This document shows, piece by piece, positions 9,219 to 19,059 of a stretch of DNA of 64,000 nucleotides. The stretch is from contig NC_072795.1 in NCBI RefSeq assembly GCF_028583425.1, forward strand, positions 12,547,001-12,611,000, in the 5' to 3' direction. Below the pieces are notes generated by a model that made no database searches, was not told where the DNA came from, and was given only the letters and a program-made list of their open reading frames with translations. The DNA is from Eublepharis macularius. Lineage: Eukaryota; Chordata; Lepidosauria; Squamata; Eublepharidae. A program made the position numbers and the translations under genes. Numbering within the stretch: position 1 is the stretch's first letter; each line of letters begins with the position of its first letter.

Positions 9219-9834
9219 CAGAGCCAGTTTGGTGTAGTGGTTAAGAGCGGCAGGACTGTAATCCAGAGAGCCAGGTTTGATTCCCCACTAGAGGCAGGCA
9301 CAAACTGAAATACGAACTGAAGTTCATCACGAACCGAGTCGGTTTGTGGTTTGCAAACTGGCGGTTTGTGGGAACTCATTTCTCTCGAATCGTGATGAAT
9401 TTTTGCCCGGTTCGTTTGGTTCATTACTGCAGACAGCCAGGCGCCAATCAATCAGTTTCCTAGGCAATGGGGGGGGGGAGAAATGGGCTCTCTGCAGACC
9501 TGCTGACCAAGCAGTGAATTTTCACAAACCAAATGAACCAGTTTGTGAACTGGGGCAAGTTCGTGGTTTGTGAAATGTGATGAACCACGAACCGCACAGC
9601 TCAGAATTTTCTCGATCCATGCCCATCTCTATTTCTCACTACTCCGCTTGAAGCCACCTGTGTGACCTTGGGTCAATCACAGCTCTCTCAGAGCTCTCTT
9701 AATCCCACTTACCTCACAGGGTGTTTGCTGTGGGGTGAGGAAGGGGAGATGATGTAAGCCACTCCAAGACTCCTTTGAATAGTGGAATCTTCTCCTCCTT
9801 CTTCTTTCCCTCCTCCTCCTCCTTCTTTCCCACA
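9219..9834 (+). mobile_element. tRNA-derived SINE (type S1), split
   Basis: The head GAGCCAGTTTGGTGTAGTGG with B-box GGTTTGATTCCCCACT is followed, after the insertion, by 'cttgaagccacctgtgtgaccttgggtcaatcacagctctctcagagc'. The tail is rich in CTT and CCT. It is similar to squamate Sauria-type SINEs; the family name is an inference. Confidence 0.8.
9289..9631 (-). mobile_element. hAT-like element, TAGAGATGGGCA family, inside the SINE
   Basis: The right end is TGCCCATCTCTA and the left end TAGAGGCAGGCACAAAC. The body is rich in GGTTCGTG/CACGAACC-type text as at 17911-18335. The flanks TTCCCCAC and TTTCTCAC match at 6 of 8, the differences being C/T transitions. Confidence 0.75.
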
Positions 9835-10151
9835 AAGTCAACCATAGTCTTGGCCTTCTCCCCTCTCTGCTCTTCGCTCATTCAATACTTCAAAGGTCTC
9901 CTGCCTTTTCTCCACTGTGGCCACTGATGCCTGGAACTGCCTCCAAGAACGTCTGTGTGATGCTGCGTCTCTCATTGCAGTTGCTTCTCAGAGGCCTCCT
10001 TTTCCATCAAGTCTTTGGCACAACTCCCCTTCCTTACAAACACGAAGCCTACGTCTGCAGAACTGGAATGAAAGGATTTATTCCCACCTCTACCTCCCTC
10101 TTGGCCCTGAAGTCACGTTTTAGGTTGTAAACTCCTTGGGGCAGGGACCTG

Positions 10152-10343
10152 GGCCATTTCCACACGACTCACCTTCCCTCGGAACGACCCGGAACATTGT
10201 GCAAAAAACACAGAAGATTGCATTTTCTTGTGCGAGATTTGCACAACGTCACGCAAATCTCGCGCGAGAAAACGCGATCCTCCGCGTTTTTTGTGCGATG
10301 TTCCGGGTCGTTCCGAGGGAAGGTAAGCCGTGTGGAAACGGCC
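10152..10343. mobile_element. Harbinger-like palindromic MITE with CTG TSD
   Basis: The ends are GGCCATTTCCACACG and CGTGTGGAAACGGCC. The TSD CTG is exact (10149-10151, 10344-10346). The interior is a palindrome centred on CAACGTCACGCAAATCTCGC. Confidence 0.88.
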
Positions 10344-10504
10344 CTGGTTTATACTGTAAAATGCCATACAGAGGAATGGTGTGATACTATTCTAAGTAAT
10401 AATTATTGACAATAATCATCCACAACTAACAACAATGGTGTCAACGTTGGCTGCGGAATGCTGGCAGCTTCCATTGTGGTATTTTCGCAGAAACATTGTA
10501 ACAA

Positions 10505-10712
10505 ATGCCCTGACCCAGATAGCTAAGGCAAGCCCGATCTCGGAAGCTAAGCAGGGTCAGCCTTGGTTAGTCATTGGATGGGAGACTGCCAAAGAAGGCC
10601 AGGGTTGCAGAGGCAGGCAATGGCAAACCACCTCTGTTAGTCTCTTGCCATGAAAACCCCAGCAGGGGTCGCTGTAAGGCAGCTACGACCTGATGGCACT
10701 CTCCGTCACCAC
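10505..10712 (+). mobile_element. 5S rRNA-derived SINE
   Basis: Positions 10533-10590 reproduce the 5S internal promoter: CCCGATCTCGGAAGC, TAAGCAGGGTCAGCC and TTGGATGGGAGAC. The unrelated body that follows (ggcaggcaatggcaaaccacc...tcttgccatgaaaaccccagcaggggtcgc) is shared by three minus-strand copies. A functional 5S gene would not carry this body and would have more matching sequence. Confidence 0.88.
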
Positions 10713-10729
10713 CATTATGTCTAACAATG

Positions 10730-11719
10730 TCGACATACCCGATAATTCAATTGCTCAGCAGGATACTTAGGTCGGCTCTGGTCCAATAGTGATAGCCCCA
10801 GCTGCCCCTTCGCTAACTCAACTTTTCCCATGGGTTTTTGCACATTTACAGATAGGACAGACGAACCATTCCCCTACATTCTCAGCAAGGCTACCCCCCG
10901 TTCATTAGGTGGAGGTAGGATACGGTTCTCTCGGTATTGAATCCTAGTCGAGCAAAAGCTCGGCATCCTTTTTCTGCTCATATGCAACGACCTTCCATCC
11001 TCTTTCCTGCTCCGCTCTCCTCCCAACCAGCTGTTTTGCTGGCTGCAGATGTGGCTGCACTTCTCCCCTCTGATCCCCTTCTTCCTGTGGGCTCCCCATC
11101 CCACCGTCCTTCCAGGCAAGTTGTCCTCCACAACGAGGCAGGGATTTGGGTCGGGAGGCCGACTTTGCTTTGCTCTGCTTTTCTGAGCAGGGGCTGCGCT
11201 TCGTCAGGAGAGGGCCGCGTGAATCAATGCAGCAGGCAGAGGATTAGGGGCGAGATCGGGGCCATTTCCCCCCTGATTGATGAACTCCACATTCCACCTG
11301 ACATAACTGCAGCTGGGGGACATTAAATATCCCTCAATTACCCTGCGCAACTGCTGGCCAACGCCACGGGCTAATGGGCTCCTTCCCAGCGCAGCTTGAG
11401 TGGGCCCCCTGGAAACCACCTGGCCGGAGACGCGTTTCTGAGGGAGGGGGAGAGCAGGCGGTGGCAGGTGGTCCCTGGATCCTGCAATCAGCTTCCCTGG
11501 GTCTCTGACATGCATCCAGAGGGGAGAAGCCTGAAACAATGAGAAGGGGGGGGCGCAAAATCCCATCGTTCAGGCCTTTGCAAAAAGAGGAAACAGGCAA
11601 AGAGGAAACCCTCGCAGGAAAAAGGAGAGCACAAAATCAGAATGTTTTTGGAGAATCCTAGCCCTCTTCGCAAGTCTCTTCTAGGCAAAGTATAGGTGTC
11701 AGAGGTAGCATGGCCTATG
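10730..11719. other. Unique block, about 1 kb, possible conserved non-coding core
   Basis: No repeat match across nearly 1 kb. The most motif-dense part is about 11240-11400 (ccccctgattgatgaactcc, gacattaaatatccctcaatt). No open frame shows a recognised domain. Confidence 0.3.
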
Positions 11720-11721
11720 CA

Positions 11722-11937
11722 TAGGGTTGCCAGCCTCCAGGTGGTGGCTGGAGATCTCCCAGAATTACAACAGAGCTCCAGGTGACAAGAGACCCGTTCC
11801 CCTGGAGAAAACGGCTGCTTTTGACGGTGGATATGGCATTATATCCTGCTAAGGTCCATCTCCTCTCCAAACCCACCCTCTCCAGGCACCCCCCCCCCAA
11901 TCTCCATGAATTTCCCAACCTGGACCTGGCAACCCTA
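11722..11937 (+). mobile_element. hAT-like MITE, TAGGGTTGCCA family
   Basis: The ends TAGGGTTGCCAGCC and CTGGCAACCCTA are intact and the family blocks are in order. The flanking octamers do not match convincingly. Confidence 0.9.
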
Positions 11938-12027
11938 TGAGGGTTGCTAGGTCTCCAACATCCCAACTCTTGAGACTCAAGGGATTAGGGCCTGGGAAGG
12001 TCAGGGGATGGGACCTGGAGATGAATA

Positions 12028-12233
12028 CACAAAGCTGTCGTATGCCAAATCAGACCCTTGGTCCGTTAAGGTCACTGTTGTCTATCCAGACTGGCAGTGG
12101 CTCTCCAGGGTCTCGGGCCGAGGACTTTCACATCCTCTACGATTCAGTCCTTTTTAATCGGAGATGCCGGGGATCGAACCTGGGACCTTCTACATGCCGA
12201 GCAGATGCTTTACCGCTGAGCCGCAGTCCATCC
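12028..12233 (-). mobile_element. tRNA-derived SINE (type S6)
   Basis: On the minus strand the head is GGCTCAGCGGTAAAGCATCT with B-box GGTTCGATCCCCGGC. It is followed by 'gtagaggatgtgaaagtcctcggcccgagaccctggagagcc'. Shorter fragments of the same family lie near 18350-18410, 54670-54760 and 57765-57880. Confidence 0.75.
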
Positions 12234-12354
12234 CCAAGATGTGACTTGAACGGTTGTACTTCTACACACCACTTGGTATTGCGCTGCTCAGGATCTGTGA
12301 ACGTGTCCGCCATAGCCCCATGGTTTTGAAAAGATCGCTTTCGGGTTGCCGAGG

Positions 12355-12530
12355 ACCTGGTGGGGAAAAAATGTTTTTTTAACATCTTAATGTTTGGAGA
12401 AGAGCAGATGAAACTTTTCATGGCTTGGCGGTAAACAGCATCACCTAATAAATAACAAGCCATCGTGCCTCTTATTTTAAGGGGACACGACGACATGTTT
12501 TTTCTCCAGGTTGTTGGCAACCCTAGATCG
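12355..12530. mobile_element. Foldback repeat, CTGGAGAAAAATGT family
   Basis: The inverted ends (gacctggtggggaaaaaatg and catgttttttctccaggttg) enclose text shared with 12950-13085, 37357-37501 and 47908-47970 (aaacagcatcacct). Confidence 0.6.
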
Positions 12531-12948
12531 AAGCCTGAGACCTGGCAGCCCTGTGGCCCAGCAATTTGAAAACCAAAACGGCTGTCTAGTTCTTGAAGCT
12601 CTGCCACCCAGCCAGAATTTTATCAGTTTGGTGTGGGCATAAGAGAGTGCTAATGAAGCCACTGCTGGCATTGTTCGTGTCTGTCTCTTGGGGAGGGGAG
12701 AGCAGTTTTAAAAGCCACATTTTATATGCTTGCCAACCTCCAGGCGGGACCTGGAGATCTCCTGGAGGTCTGTTGAATGGAGAGGGAGACAAAGCACATT
12801 TTGTGTAGGGTGCCAAAAAAACCAAAACAAAAACCTTTTGGCCAGCCCTGCTCTTAATACTCCTAGAGAAGAGCATGCTTGGCTGTGTTAGGCTATAGAT
12901 ATGGGGCCAAGGTAATGCTGTCGAGTTGGATTTTCCAATAATCTGTGG
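12531..12948. other. Mostly unique, with a hAT-like fragment
   Basis: Positions 12727-12775 hold the left piece of a TAGGGTTGCCA-family element (gcttgccaacctccaggcgg). The rest is unrecognised. Confidence 0.4.
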
Positions 12949-12949
12949 A

Positions 12950-13085
12950 TGGGGGGGGTGCCTTTCCCTTTAATAGAGGCTTAATGTGTGGCAACAGGCA
13001 GTTGAATCTTTTTATGGTATGGAAGTAAATAATATCACCTGGTTAATAGCATCCCCTTAAGCCTCTGTTACTGGGATACGATACT
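12950..13085. mobile_element. Foldback repeat fragment, CTGGAGAAAAATGT family
   Basis: It shares 'ccctttaatagaggcttaatgtg...gaagtaaataatatcacctgg' with 37370-37440. Both ends are decayed. Confidence 0.5.
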
Positions 13086-13091
13086 TTTCCT

Positions 13092-13292
13092 CCCAGCCCA
13101 AAGTGGGGCCCGGATATCTCCCAGAATTACAGTTGCATTCCAGACAACAGGGATCAGTTTCCACGGGTCCTTTGGCTGCTTGGGAGCATGGACTTTATGG
13201 AATATACCCTGCTGAGATGCCCCTTCCCCAAACCCCAACTTCCCCAGTCCCCACTGCCTAATCTCAAGGAATTTCTCCCTCCAGAGTTAGTA
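13092..13292 (+). mobile_element. hAT-like MITE, TAGGGTTGCCA family, ends decayed
   Basis: The body blocks ATCTCCCAGAATTACAGTTG, GGGATCAGTTTCCACGG and AATCTCAAGGAATTT are in order. The termini are not recoverable. Confidence 0.7.
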
Positions 13293-13673
13293 GTATTGCC
13301 AGGTCCCCTTACCCTCCCAGTGGGAGGGAGGGGACCTGGCACTCACCTTTTTGGTGGTGCTATGACATCACTTCCGGGAAGTGACATCATAGCACAAAGG
13401 CAGGGAGTGCTCCCATGTTTTGCAGCAGGCCAGTTTGGGCCCTAAGGCCTGAGTTGGCCCATTTAGGGCCTAAATTGGCCTGCTGTGAAGCCGGGAGCGC
13501 TCCTGGGACAGTGTGACAGCATTACTCCCAGGAGTAACTTCACTGAGCCACCGCAGATGTGCATCTGGGAGGCTTATCCCCTGCCTTGAGTAGTGGCAGG
13601 GGATGGAGGGTGGGAGTGAAGGATCCCCCAGTCCCCCTGGGGGACCTGGGATCCCTACGAGTTGGCAACTCTT
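13293..13673. mobile_element. Longer hAT-like palindrome, TTGCCAGGTCC family
   Basis: The left end is ATTGCCAGGTCCCCTTACCC and the right end 'gggggacctgggatccctacgagttggcaact'. The interior has a perfect-looking CACTTCCGGGAAGTG palindrome (13369-13383). Relatives lie at 28345-28735 and 48390-48985. Confidence 0.55.
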
Positions 13674-14737
13674 CCAGTTGAGGAGGCAAAGAGTAGCCTG
13701 CAACTGTTCAAAGAAGCAACTCTCATATTCATTAGAGAGACTCCAAAAGGGAAGAAGGCAACCTGTGTTTTTGCCAAGCCACAAGAACTAGGCAGAGGAT
13801 TCTGTTTATTGTCAAGAAAGCCGCATAACACATGCAGCTTTCTTTTTTCTTTCTTTTTTTTTTGACTACGTTCCGGAGAAATAAATGTGGGGCGAGGGGG
13901 GAGGAAAACGTGTGCAAAAAACCCCAGGCCTTTTCAGGCTAGGAACAAGAGCCACCTCTGCAAGCGGCTTTGGTGGTATTTACGAAGCAAACACTTTCAG
14001 AGGCAATTGCCATCGAGTGTTATGTGCAAAAATTGATTTGGTGCGTGAAATAGAATTCCCTCCAGGCGTTGCACAAAAATCTGAAAATTGTTCTTATCAG
14101 TCAATAGGCACCTCGACGTGAGCAGTAACTGCAGGAGTGCAACCAGAGAGACGTGGGGGATTGAATTATTTTCTGGGGAGAAGGGGAGGGGGAATGGTTA
14201 CAATGGTACAGCAATGGTTTGTAAGAAAAGATTCAGGAAGCAAGGTGTGTGGCGGGACTGGCCAAGAGAACAGGGCAGGTTTAGACTTGATGCAAGAAAG
14301 AGGAAAAAAGGGGGAAATAATGCCTATTTATAACGCCTGCATATATGGATGCATTTATCTAGAACTGCCAGGTTCTCTCCCGGCTGCATGCCTATATCTT
14401 TAAATTTTTGGAGAGGTTTAGAAAGGCTGTGCTTGTCTCTCTTGCCCTCTTCTAGAGACCAGCTCAAGAGGTGGGGAAAGCTGCGGTGCCTCTGATTTTT
14501 CAAAGCGCAGACAGCATCAGTGGGTGGAGATTTGGCAAGCCAGCATGAGTCCCAGGTCTGGATAAAAATAACCCACTTTATAAACCACTCTGAGTGGGCG
14601 TTCAGTTGTCCTGAAGGGCAGTATATAAATCGAATGCTGTTGTTGCTGTTCTTAACCTATATGTAAACTACATTGTAATTAGTGTTACTTTCTTACTGGG
14701 GAAATACAGGTACACAGGGGTTCATGGCAACTGCATT
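13674..14737. other. Unique block of about 1 kb with a LINE/SINE 3' end
   Basis: The block has no repeat match except 14570-14655 (ttataaaccactctgagtgggc...gggcagtatataaatcg, then GTTGTTG), which is the 3' end used by S1 SINEs. The part at 13960-14330 is low in redundancy and could be conserved, which is untested. Confidence 0.35.
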
Positions 14738-15093
14738 GTGGTTGCCAACTTTGGGTTGGGAAATTCCTGGAGATTCTGCAGTGGAGCCTAGGGAGGGAGG
14801 GTTCAAGGAGGGGAATGATTATTTATTTATTTAGGAATTTTATTCCACCCTCCCCACGAAGGGCTCAGGGCAGATTACAGCATATTAAAACACATTAAAA
14901 CTAATTTATACATTTAAAGCCATACATAGATAGTTAAAAAATATAATATAATAAAATCACACATTCAGATGGCAGCAATCAATAGCAGCAGAAATAACTT
15001 AACACAATAAGGTGTTGGACAACCATAGTAGGGAGGGATTCAGATTTTATACTTCTCCAATTTTCATTTTTCAGCTGGTGGAGGCCAGACCTG

Positions 15094-15305
15094 GGCCGAT
15101 TCCAGACGGCCCTCCGCATCCCGAAACGTTGCGCATCGTTGCGCATCGTCGCGCGGAAAACACAAAATATCGCGTTTTCTCGCGCGAGTTTTGCGCGACC
15201 TCACGCAAAACTCGTGCAAGAAAACGCGATATTTCACATTTTCCTCGCGACGATGCGTGATGACGCGCAACGTTTCGGGATGCGGAGGGCCGTCTGGAAT
15301 CGGCC
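15094..15305. mobile_element. Harbinger-like palindromic MITE, GATTCCAGACGG variant, with CTG TSD
   Basis: The ends are GGCCGATTCCAGACGGC and GCCGTCTGGAATCGGCC. The TSD CTG is exact (15091-15093, 15306-15308). The CpG-dense interior is nearly palindromic. It lies inside the L2 LINE. Confidence 0.9.
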
Positions 15306-15500
15306 CTGACCTCAACCATATGCCTGGCTGAACATCTCTGTCTTACAGGCCCGGTGAAATGATAACACATCCTGCCGGGCCCTGGTCTCAGTGGACAGAG
15401 AGTTCCACCAGGCTGGGGCCAGGACTGAGAAAGCCCTGGCTCTGGTTGAGGTCAAGCGGGCCCCCTTGGGGCCAGGGACCACCAATAGGTGTTTCTCTCC

Positions 15501-15797
15501 TTATCGGAGCATCCTCTGGGGCACGTATGGGGAGAGGCGGTCTCGCAGATACACTGGTCCCAGTCCGCATAGGGCTATATAGGTTAATGCCAAAACCTTG
15601 AACCTGATCCGGTACTCCACTGGCAGCCAATGCAGCTGGCGCAATATAGGTGTTATATGCGCTCCAGTTGGCACTCCTACAATAACACGCGCTGCTGCAT
15701 TCTGAACCAGCTGCAGTTTCCGGGTCGGGCTCAAGGGAAGCCCCGCGTAGAATGAGTTACAGTAGTCCAGCCTTGAGATGACCATTGCCTGGATCAC
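15501..15797 (-). pseudogene. L2 LINE reverse-transcriptase C-terminal remnant
   Basis: A 99-codon minus-strand frame includes SRLDYCNSFYAGLP, QLVQNAAARV and LHWLPVEYRIRFKVL. These are the hallmark C-terminal motifs of L2/CR1-group ORF2 proteins, downstream of the catalytic palm. Only this piece of a protein of roughly 1000 residues remains, so it cannot be functional. The endonuclease and catalytic domains are absent because of 5' truncation. Confidence 0.88.
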
Positions 15798-15999
15798 TGT
15801 AGTTAAGTCACTGACTGAGAGGCACGAGACAAGCTGCCTGGTCCATTGTAGGTGGAAAAAAGAGGACCTGGCAACCTAGAGTCCGCCTTCCAAAGCAGCC
15901 ATTTCCTCCAAGGGAACTCCTCTCTGTAGTCTGGAGATCAAATGTAATTCTGGGAGACCTCCAGGTCCTACCTAGAGATTGGCAAGCCTACTTAAATAC

Positions 16000-16475
16000 T
16001 AAAATGGCTTTCCAGTACCATGGATGGGCAAAGAATCCTTTGCCTCCAGTGGGCTCTTCCTGCCACCACTCAGGGGATATTGGGCAGCATCCTTACTTCC
16101 CGTGCAACCAGAAACGACACAAACCTTGGTTCGGCTGGTTTTAAATCTTTGCAAATGTGCAAGTGTATGCCCTGTTTCATGGTTATTGAAATGTCTTTGA
16201 ACTTGATTGTACTGACCCCACACTGTGTAATCTGGCTTGGGTCTCAGCAAGAAAGGTGGACTATAAATAATGCAAATAATCCAGGGATGCTCTAGCATTT
16301 GGTCAAAACTCTATGGTTCTTCCCAAATGCCAGAGTATCCCCTGCAATGTGCTGCTGTCAATTCCAGATGCATGGGAACTGATGTCAGGATGTCACTGGC
16401 AACATAATTATGTCACCGGCAAGGGCCACCCCCTTACCTGGTGAGTCTCCCTATGCTTGAAACCAGATCCACTCT
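16000..16475 (+). mobile_element. Unique sequence followed by a LINE 3' end at about 16180-16290
   Basis: The 3' end runs 'cttgattgtactgaccccacactgtgtaatctggcttgggtctcagcaagaaaggtggactataaataatgc'. It is shared with 56600-56715 and, on the minus strand, with 20613-20700 and 45727-45790. The flanks are unrecognised. Confidence 0.55.
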
Positions 16476-16477
16476 GA

Positions 16478-16733
16478 CTAAAGCCAGTTTGGTGTGGGAC
16501 TCTAATCTGGAGAGCCGGGTTTGATTCCCCACTCCTCCACTTGAAGCCAGCTGGGTGACCTTGGGTCAGTCACAGCTCTCTCAGAGCTCTCTCAGCCCCA
16601 TCCACCTCACAAGGTGTTATGTTGTGGGGGTAGTAATGACATACCTGGTAAACCACTCTGAGTGGGTGTAAAGTCATCCTGAAGGGCGATATATAAATTG
16701 AATGTTGTTTTTGTTGTTGTTAAACAATATAAG
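16478..16733 (+). mobile_element. tRNA-derived SINE (type S1)
   Basis: The head AAGCCAGTTTGGTGTGGGAC has lost part of the A-box. The B-box GGGTTTGATTCCCCAC and the full body remain. The tail is 'cctgaagggcgatatataaattg' plus TTGTTG repeats. Confidence 0.82.
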
Positions 16734-16759
16734 AGCTGATTGCCTGCTGACCTTTGCAG

Positions 16760-16978
16760 TAGGGTTGCCAGCCTCCAGGTGGTGGCTTGAGATCTCCCGG
16801 AATTACAACTGATCTCCAGGCCACGGAGATCAGCTCCCCTAGAAAAAATGGCTGCTTTGGAGGATAGACTTTATGGCATTATAAGTCATTGAGGCCCCTC
16901 CGCTCCCCAAACTCCACTCTTTCTAGGCTCCACCCCCCAAATCTCCAGGAATTTCCCAACCTGGACCTGCCAACCCTA
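16760..16978 (+). mobile_element. hAT-like MITE, TAGGGTTGCCA family, with TSD
   Basis: The ends are TAGGGTTGCCAGCC and CTGCCAACCCTA. The flanks CTTTGCAG (16752-16759) and CCTTGCAG (16979-16986) match at 7 of 8. This is one of the best reference copies of the family. Confidence 0.94.
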
Positions 16979-17176
16979 CCTTGCAGCTATTACTCGAGTC
17001 TGGGGCAGTGTGGCAATGAATGATGGAAGGCGGCTGCATGGACATGGCTGCATCCAAGGAGGCTATTGTGCATGGTCAGTTCAAGTGCATGTATAAGGAA
17101 GGCAGTGCAGAAAATGTAGCCCTGAACATTAGGAAACATCCAGGATGATCAAGAAGCAGCCAGGTGGCCACTGTGT

Positions 17177-17181
<5 letters not shown>

Positions 17182-17207
<26 letters not shown>

Positions 17208-17209
17208 GG
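17182..17209. repeat. (GT)n microsatellite
   Basis: A run of about 14 GT units inside an otherwise unrecognised stretch (16990-17255). Confidence 0.9.
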
Positions 17210-17261
17210 TACCTGAAAACAGAGGGAGGGTGGAGCTTTGCATAAGCTCTGAATTGTGCCG

Positions 17262-17478
17262 AGGGTTGCCAAGCCTGGGTAGTATCTGGCGGTCTCCCCA
17301 AATAACAATTCATCTCCAGACTGTGGGTATCAGTTCTCTCAGATAAAATGGCAGTTTAAGCGGGTGGATTATGTGGCATCGCATCTCTGCTGAGCTCCCA
17401 TCCTTTCCCGGGCTCCGCCCTCTCTAGGCACCATCCCTAAATCCCCCAGGAATTTCCCAAGCTGGAGTCCGCAGCCTT
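17262..17478 (+). mobile_element. hAT-like MITE, TAGGGTTGCCA family, diverged
   Basis: The left end is GAGGGTTGCCAAGCC. The body includes 'atcccccaggaatttcccaagctgg'. The right end is lost. Confidence 0.75.
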
Positions 17479-17689
17479 CATAGTGCAAATTTGGTTCCTC
17501 TTCTGCAAAAAAAAAAGCTCTAGAGCTGCTGACTTTTCAAACATCCTCTCTTTGTGTGCTTTGATGTTGGTGATACTTGTCACCGACGTGTAGTATTTGT
17601 CACCAATGAAAGTTCCCACCTGCTAATTGCAGCAGTTAAGGGCTCAGCTACAGGGGTCTGTTGAAAAAGGGGCAACTCTAATAAGTTCA

Positions 17690-17862
17690 AGATCTGGTTC
17701 CAGTAGCACCTTAAAGACCAACTAGATTTCCAGGGTATAAGCTTTGGAGAGTCTGAGCTCCCTCTTGAAAGCTCATATCGATTTGGTCTTTAAGATGCTA
17801 CTGGAACCAGATCTTAGTTTTCTACTGCAGACCAATATGGCTACTATCTGAAACTGTCTTAG
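17690..17862. mobile_element. PLE-type terminal foldback (second subfamily)
   Basis: The arms 'gatctggttccagtagcacc...aagaccaactagatttcc' and 'tttggtctttaagatgctactggaaccagatc' face each other around GCTTTGGAGAGTCTGAGCTC. The text ends 'ctactgcagaccaatatggctac', the same end as the PLE at 31768-31800. Confidence 0.65.
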
Positions 17863-17910
17863 TTATCTTAGTTACGTCTGTGGTGGTCCACTTTTGCAGT
17901 TGCTCATGAG

Positions 17911-18335
17911 TAGAGATGGGCACGAACTGGGGAAAAAACGAACCATGTGGTTCGTGGTTGGTCAAATTTCATGAACCATGAACCATGAACTTTCACGAAC
18001 CTGCCCCTGGTTCGTGAACTGGTTCATTTGGTTCATGAAAATGTTACATCCGGGTCAGAATATCATCACTTCTGGGCCAGCAGAAGGTCACTTCTGGGCC
18101 AGCAGAAGTTCACTTCCGGCTCAGCAGAAGGTCTGCAGGAAGTCCATCCCCTGTTGCCTAGGAAACTGATTGGCACCAGGCTGTCTGCAGTGACGAACCA
18201 AAAAACGAACCAAATGAACCAGCCTAAAAGTTCGTGGCAGTTCATCAGAAATGGGATCTGATGAACCGTGGTTCGCGAACCATGAACCGGCCTGGTTCGT
18301 GCTTAATTTTGGTTCGTATTTTGGTTTGTGCCCGT
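17911..18335 (+). mobile_element. hAT-like element, TAGAGATGGGCACGAAC family
   Basis: The left end is TAGAGATGGGCACGAAC and the right end GGTTTGTGCCCGTC. Many GGTTCGTG/CACGAACC-type palindromic words lie in both arms. The flanks CTCATGAG and GTCATGAG agree at 7 of 8. A short tandem (CACTTCTGGGCCAGCAGAAG, three imperfect copies, 18065-18128) lies in the middle. Confidence 0.75.
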
Positions 18336-18429
18336 CATGAGTAGTATGCAATGGAAGAGCAATAGTATGGTGACAGAGCATCTGCTTTGCATGCCAAAGG
18401 TCCAAAGGATTTCTGTTTCTCCTACAGTC

Positions 18430-18556
18430 TATGGTATACCATAGAGACTGCCCTCCCAAGAAACTGCCATTTCCTCCAACGAAACTGATCTCTACATTCA
18501 GGAGTTCAGCTGCAATTCCAGGGAAACTCCAGGCCTCTCCCAGATGCTGGCATCTA
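18430..18556 (-). mobile_element. Fragment of hAT-like TAGGGTTGCCA family
   Basis: Only the half from 'accatagagactgccctccc' to 'cagatgctggcatc' remains, in minus orientation. A short S6 SINE fragment precedes it (18350-18410). Confidence 0.6.
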
Positions 18557-18864
18557 AGGCTGACACAAATTAATCTGGATAGGAGCAATATATCTGGAAG
18601 GTCCTGGAGGGCAGACCCGGCTTTGGTTGTTCTACGATCTCTCTGAAAAACTCGTGCAAGCATTAAAAATCCTCCAAGATAAACAGGGGCCTGTTCCTAA
18701 TTACATCACCCTCTAACTTTGTGTTCCAGTAACACCATGTGCTTTCCCAGAAGGGACTGGGAGCGGGTGAGGGAGCGATTCAGGGAGGTGTGCTTCATTG
18801 AAATGCTTAGCCTTGGATATTGTTTGCCAGATAATCCTGGGGATTCTTCCACATACAGTAACTA
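18557..18864. other. Unique sequence
   Basis: About 300 bp with no repeat or coding signal recognised. Confidence 0.35.
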
Positions 18865-18865
18865 G

Positions 18866-19053
18866 GGTTGCCAACTCAGCTTGGGAAATTTCTGGAGATC
18901 TGGGGTTGGAGCTTGGGGGAGGGGTGGTGGGTGCGAGATCTCAGTGGGGTATAAAGCCATAGAGATCACCCTTCAAAGTACCCATCTTTTCCAGAGGAAC
19001 TGATTTATATATGCTGGAGATGTCCAGGCCCTACCTAGAGATTGGCCACCCTA
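18866..19053 (-). mobile_element. hAT-like MITE, TAGGGTTGCCA family, internal deletion
   Basis: The ends TAGGGTTGCCAACTC and TTGGCCACCCTA flank an element shortened to about 188 bp. Confidence 0.8.
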
Positions 19054-19059
19054 GCCCTG

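Larger units (their letters stand above)
9061..10420 (+). mobile_element. Old LINE 3' region (unclassified) carrying three later insertions
   Basis: Fragments at 9061-9218, 9835-10151 and 10347-10420 read as one LINE-like 3' untranslated region. It includes 'gttgtaaactccttggggcagggacctg' and 'tttatactgtaaaatgccatac', separated by a SINE and by a palindromic MITE. The family is not identified with certainty. Confidence 0.5.
14818..15862 (-). mobile_element. L2-type LINE, 5'-truncated, split by a palindromic MITE
   Basis: Its minus-strand 3' end is 'gagcccttcgtggggagggtggaataaaattcc' followed by an AAAT tail (14818-14832). The upstream part carries a reverse-transcriptase C-terminal remnant. 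A Harbinger-like MITE sits at 15094-15305. Confidence 0.82.
14738..15990 (-). mobile_element. hAT-like MITE split by an L2 LINE
   Basis: The left half (14738-14810, gtggttgccaactttgggttgggaaattcctggag) and right half (15866-15990, tagagtccgccttccaaagcagcc...gattggcaagccta) join into one minus-strand TAGGGTTGCCA-family element when the LINE is removed. Confidence 0.8.

Noticed and set aside
9219-9288. tRNA gene
   Set aside because: Only A- and B-box-like promoter text is present; no cloverleaf closes, and the body continues as a SINE.
10533-10590. Functional 5S rRNA gene
   Set aside because: Only the promoter half matches; the 3' half of 5S is replaced by a SINE body shared with three other copies.
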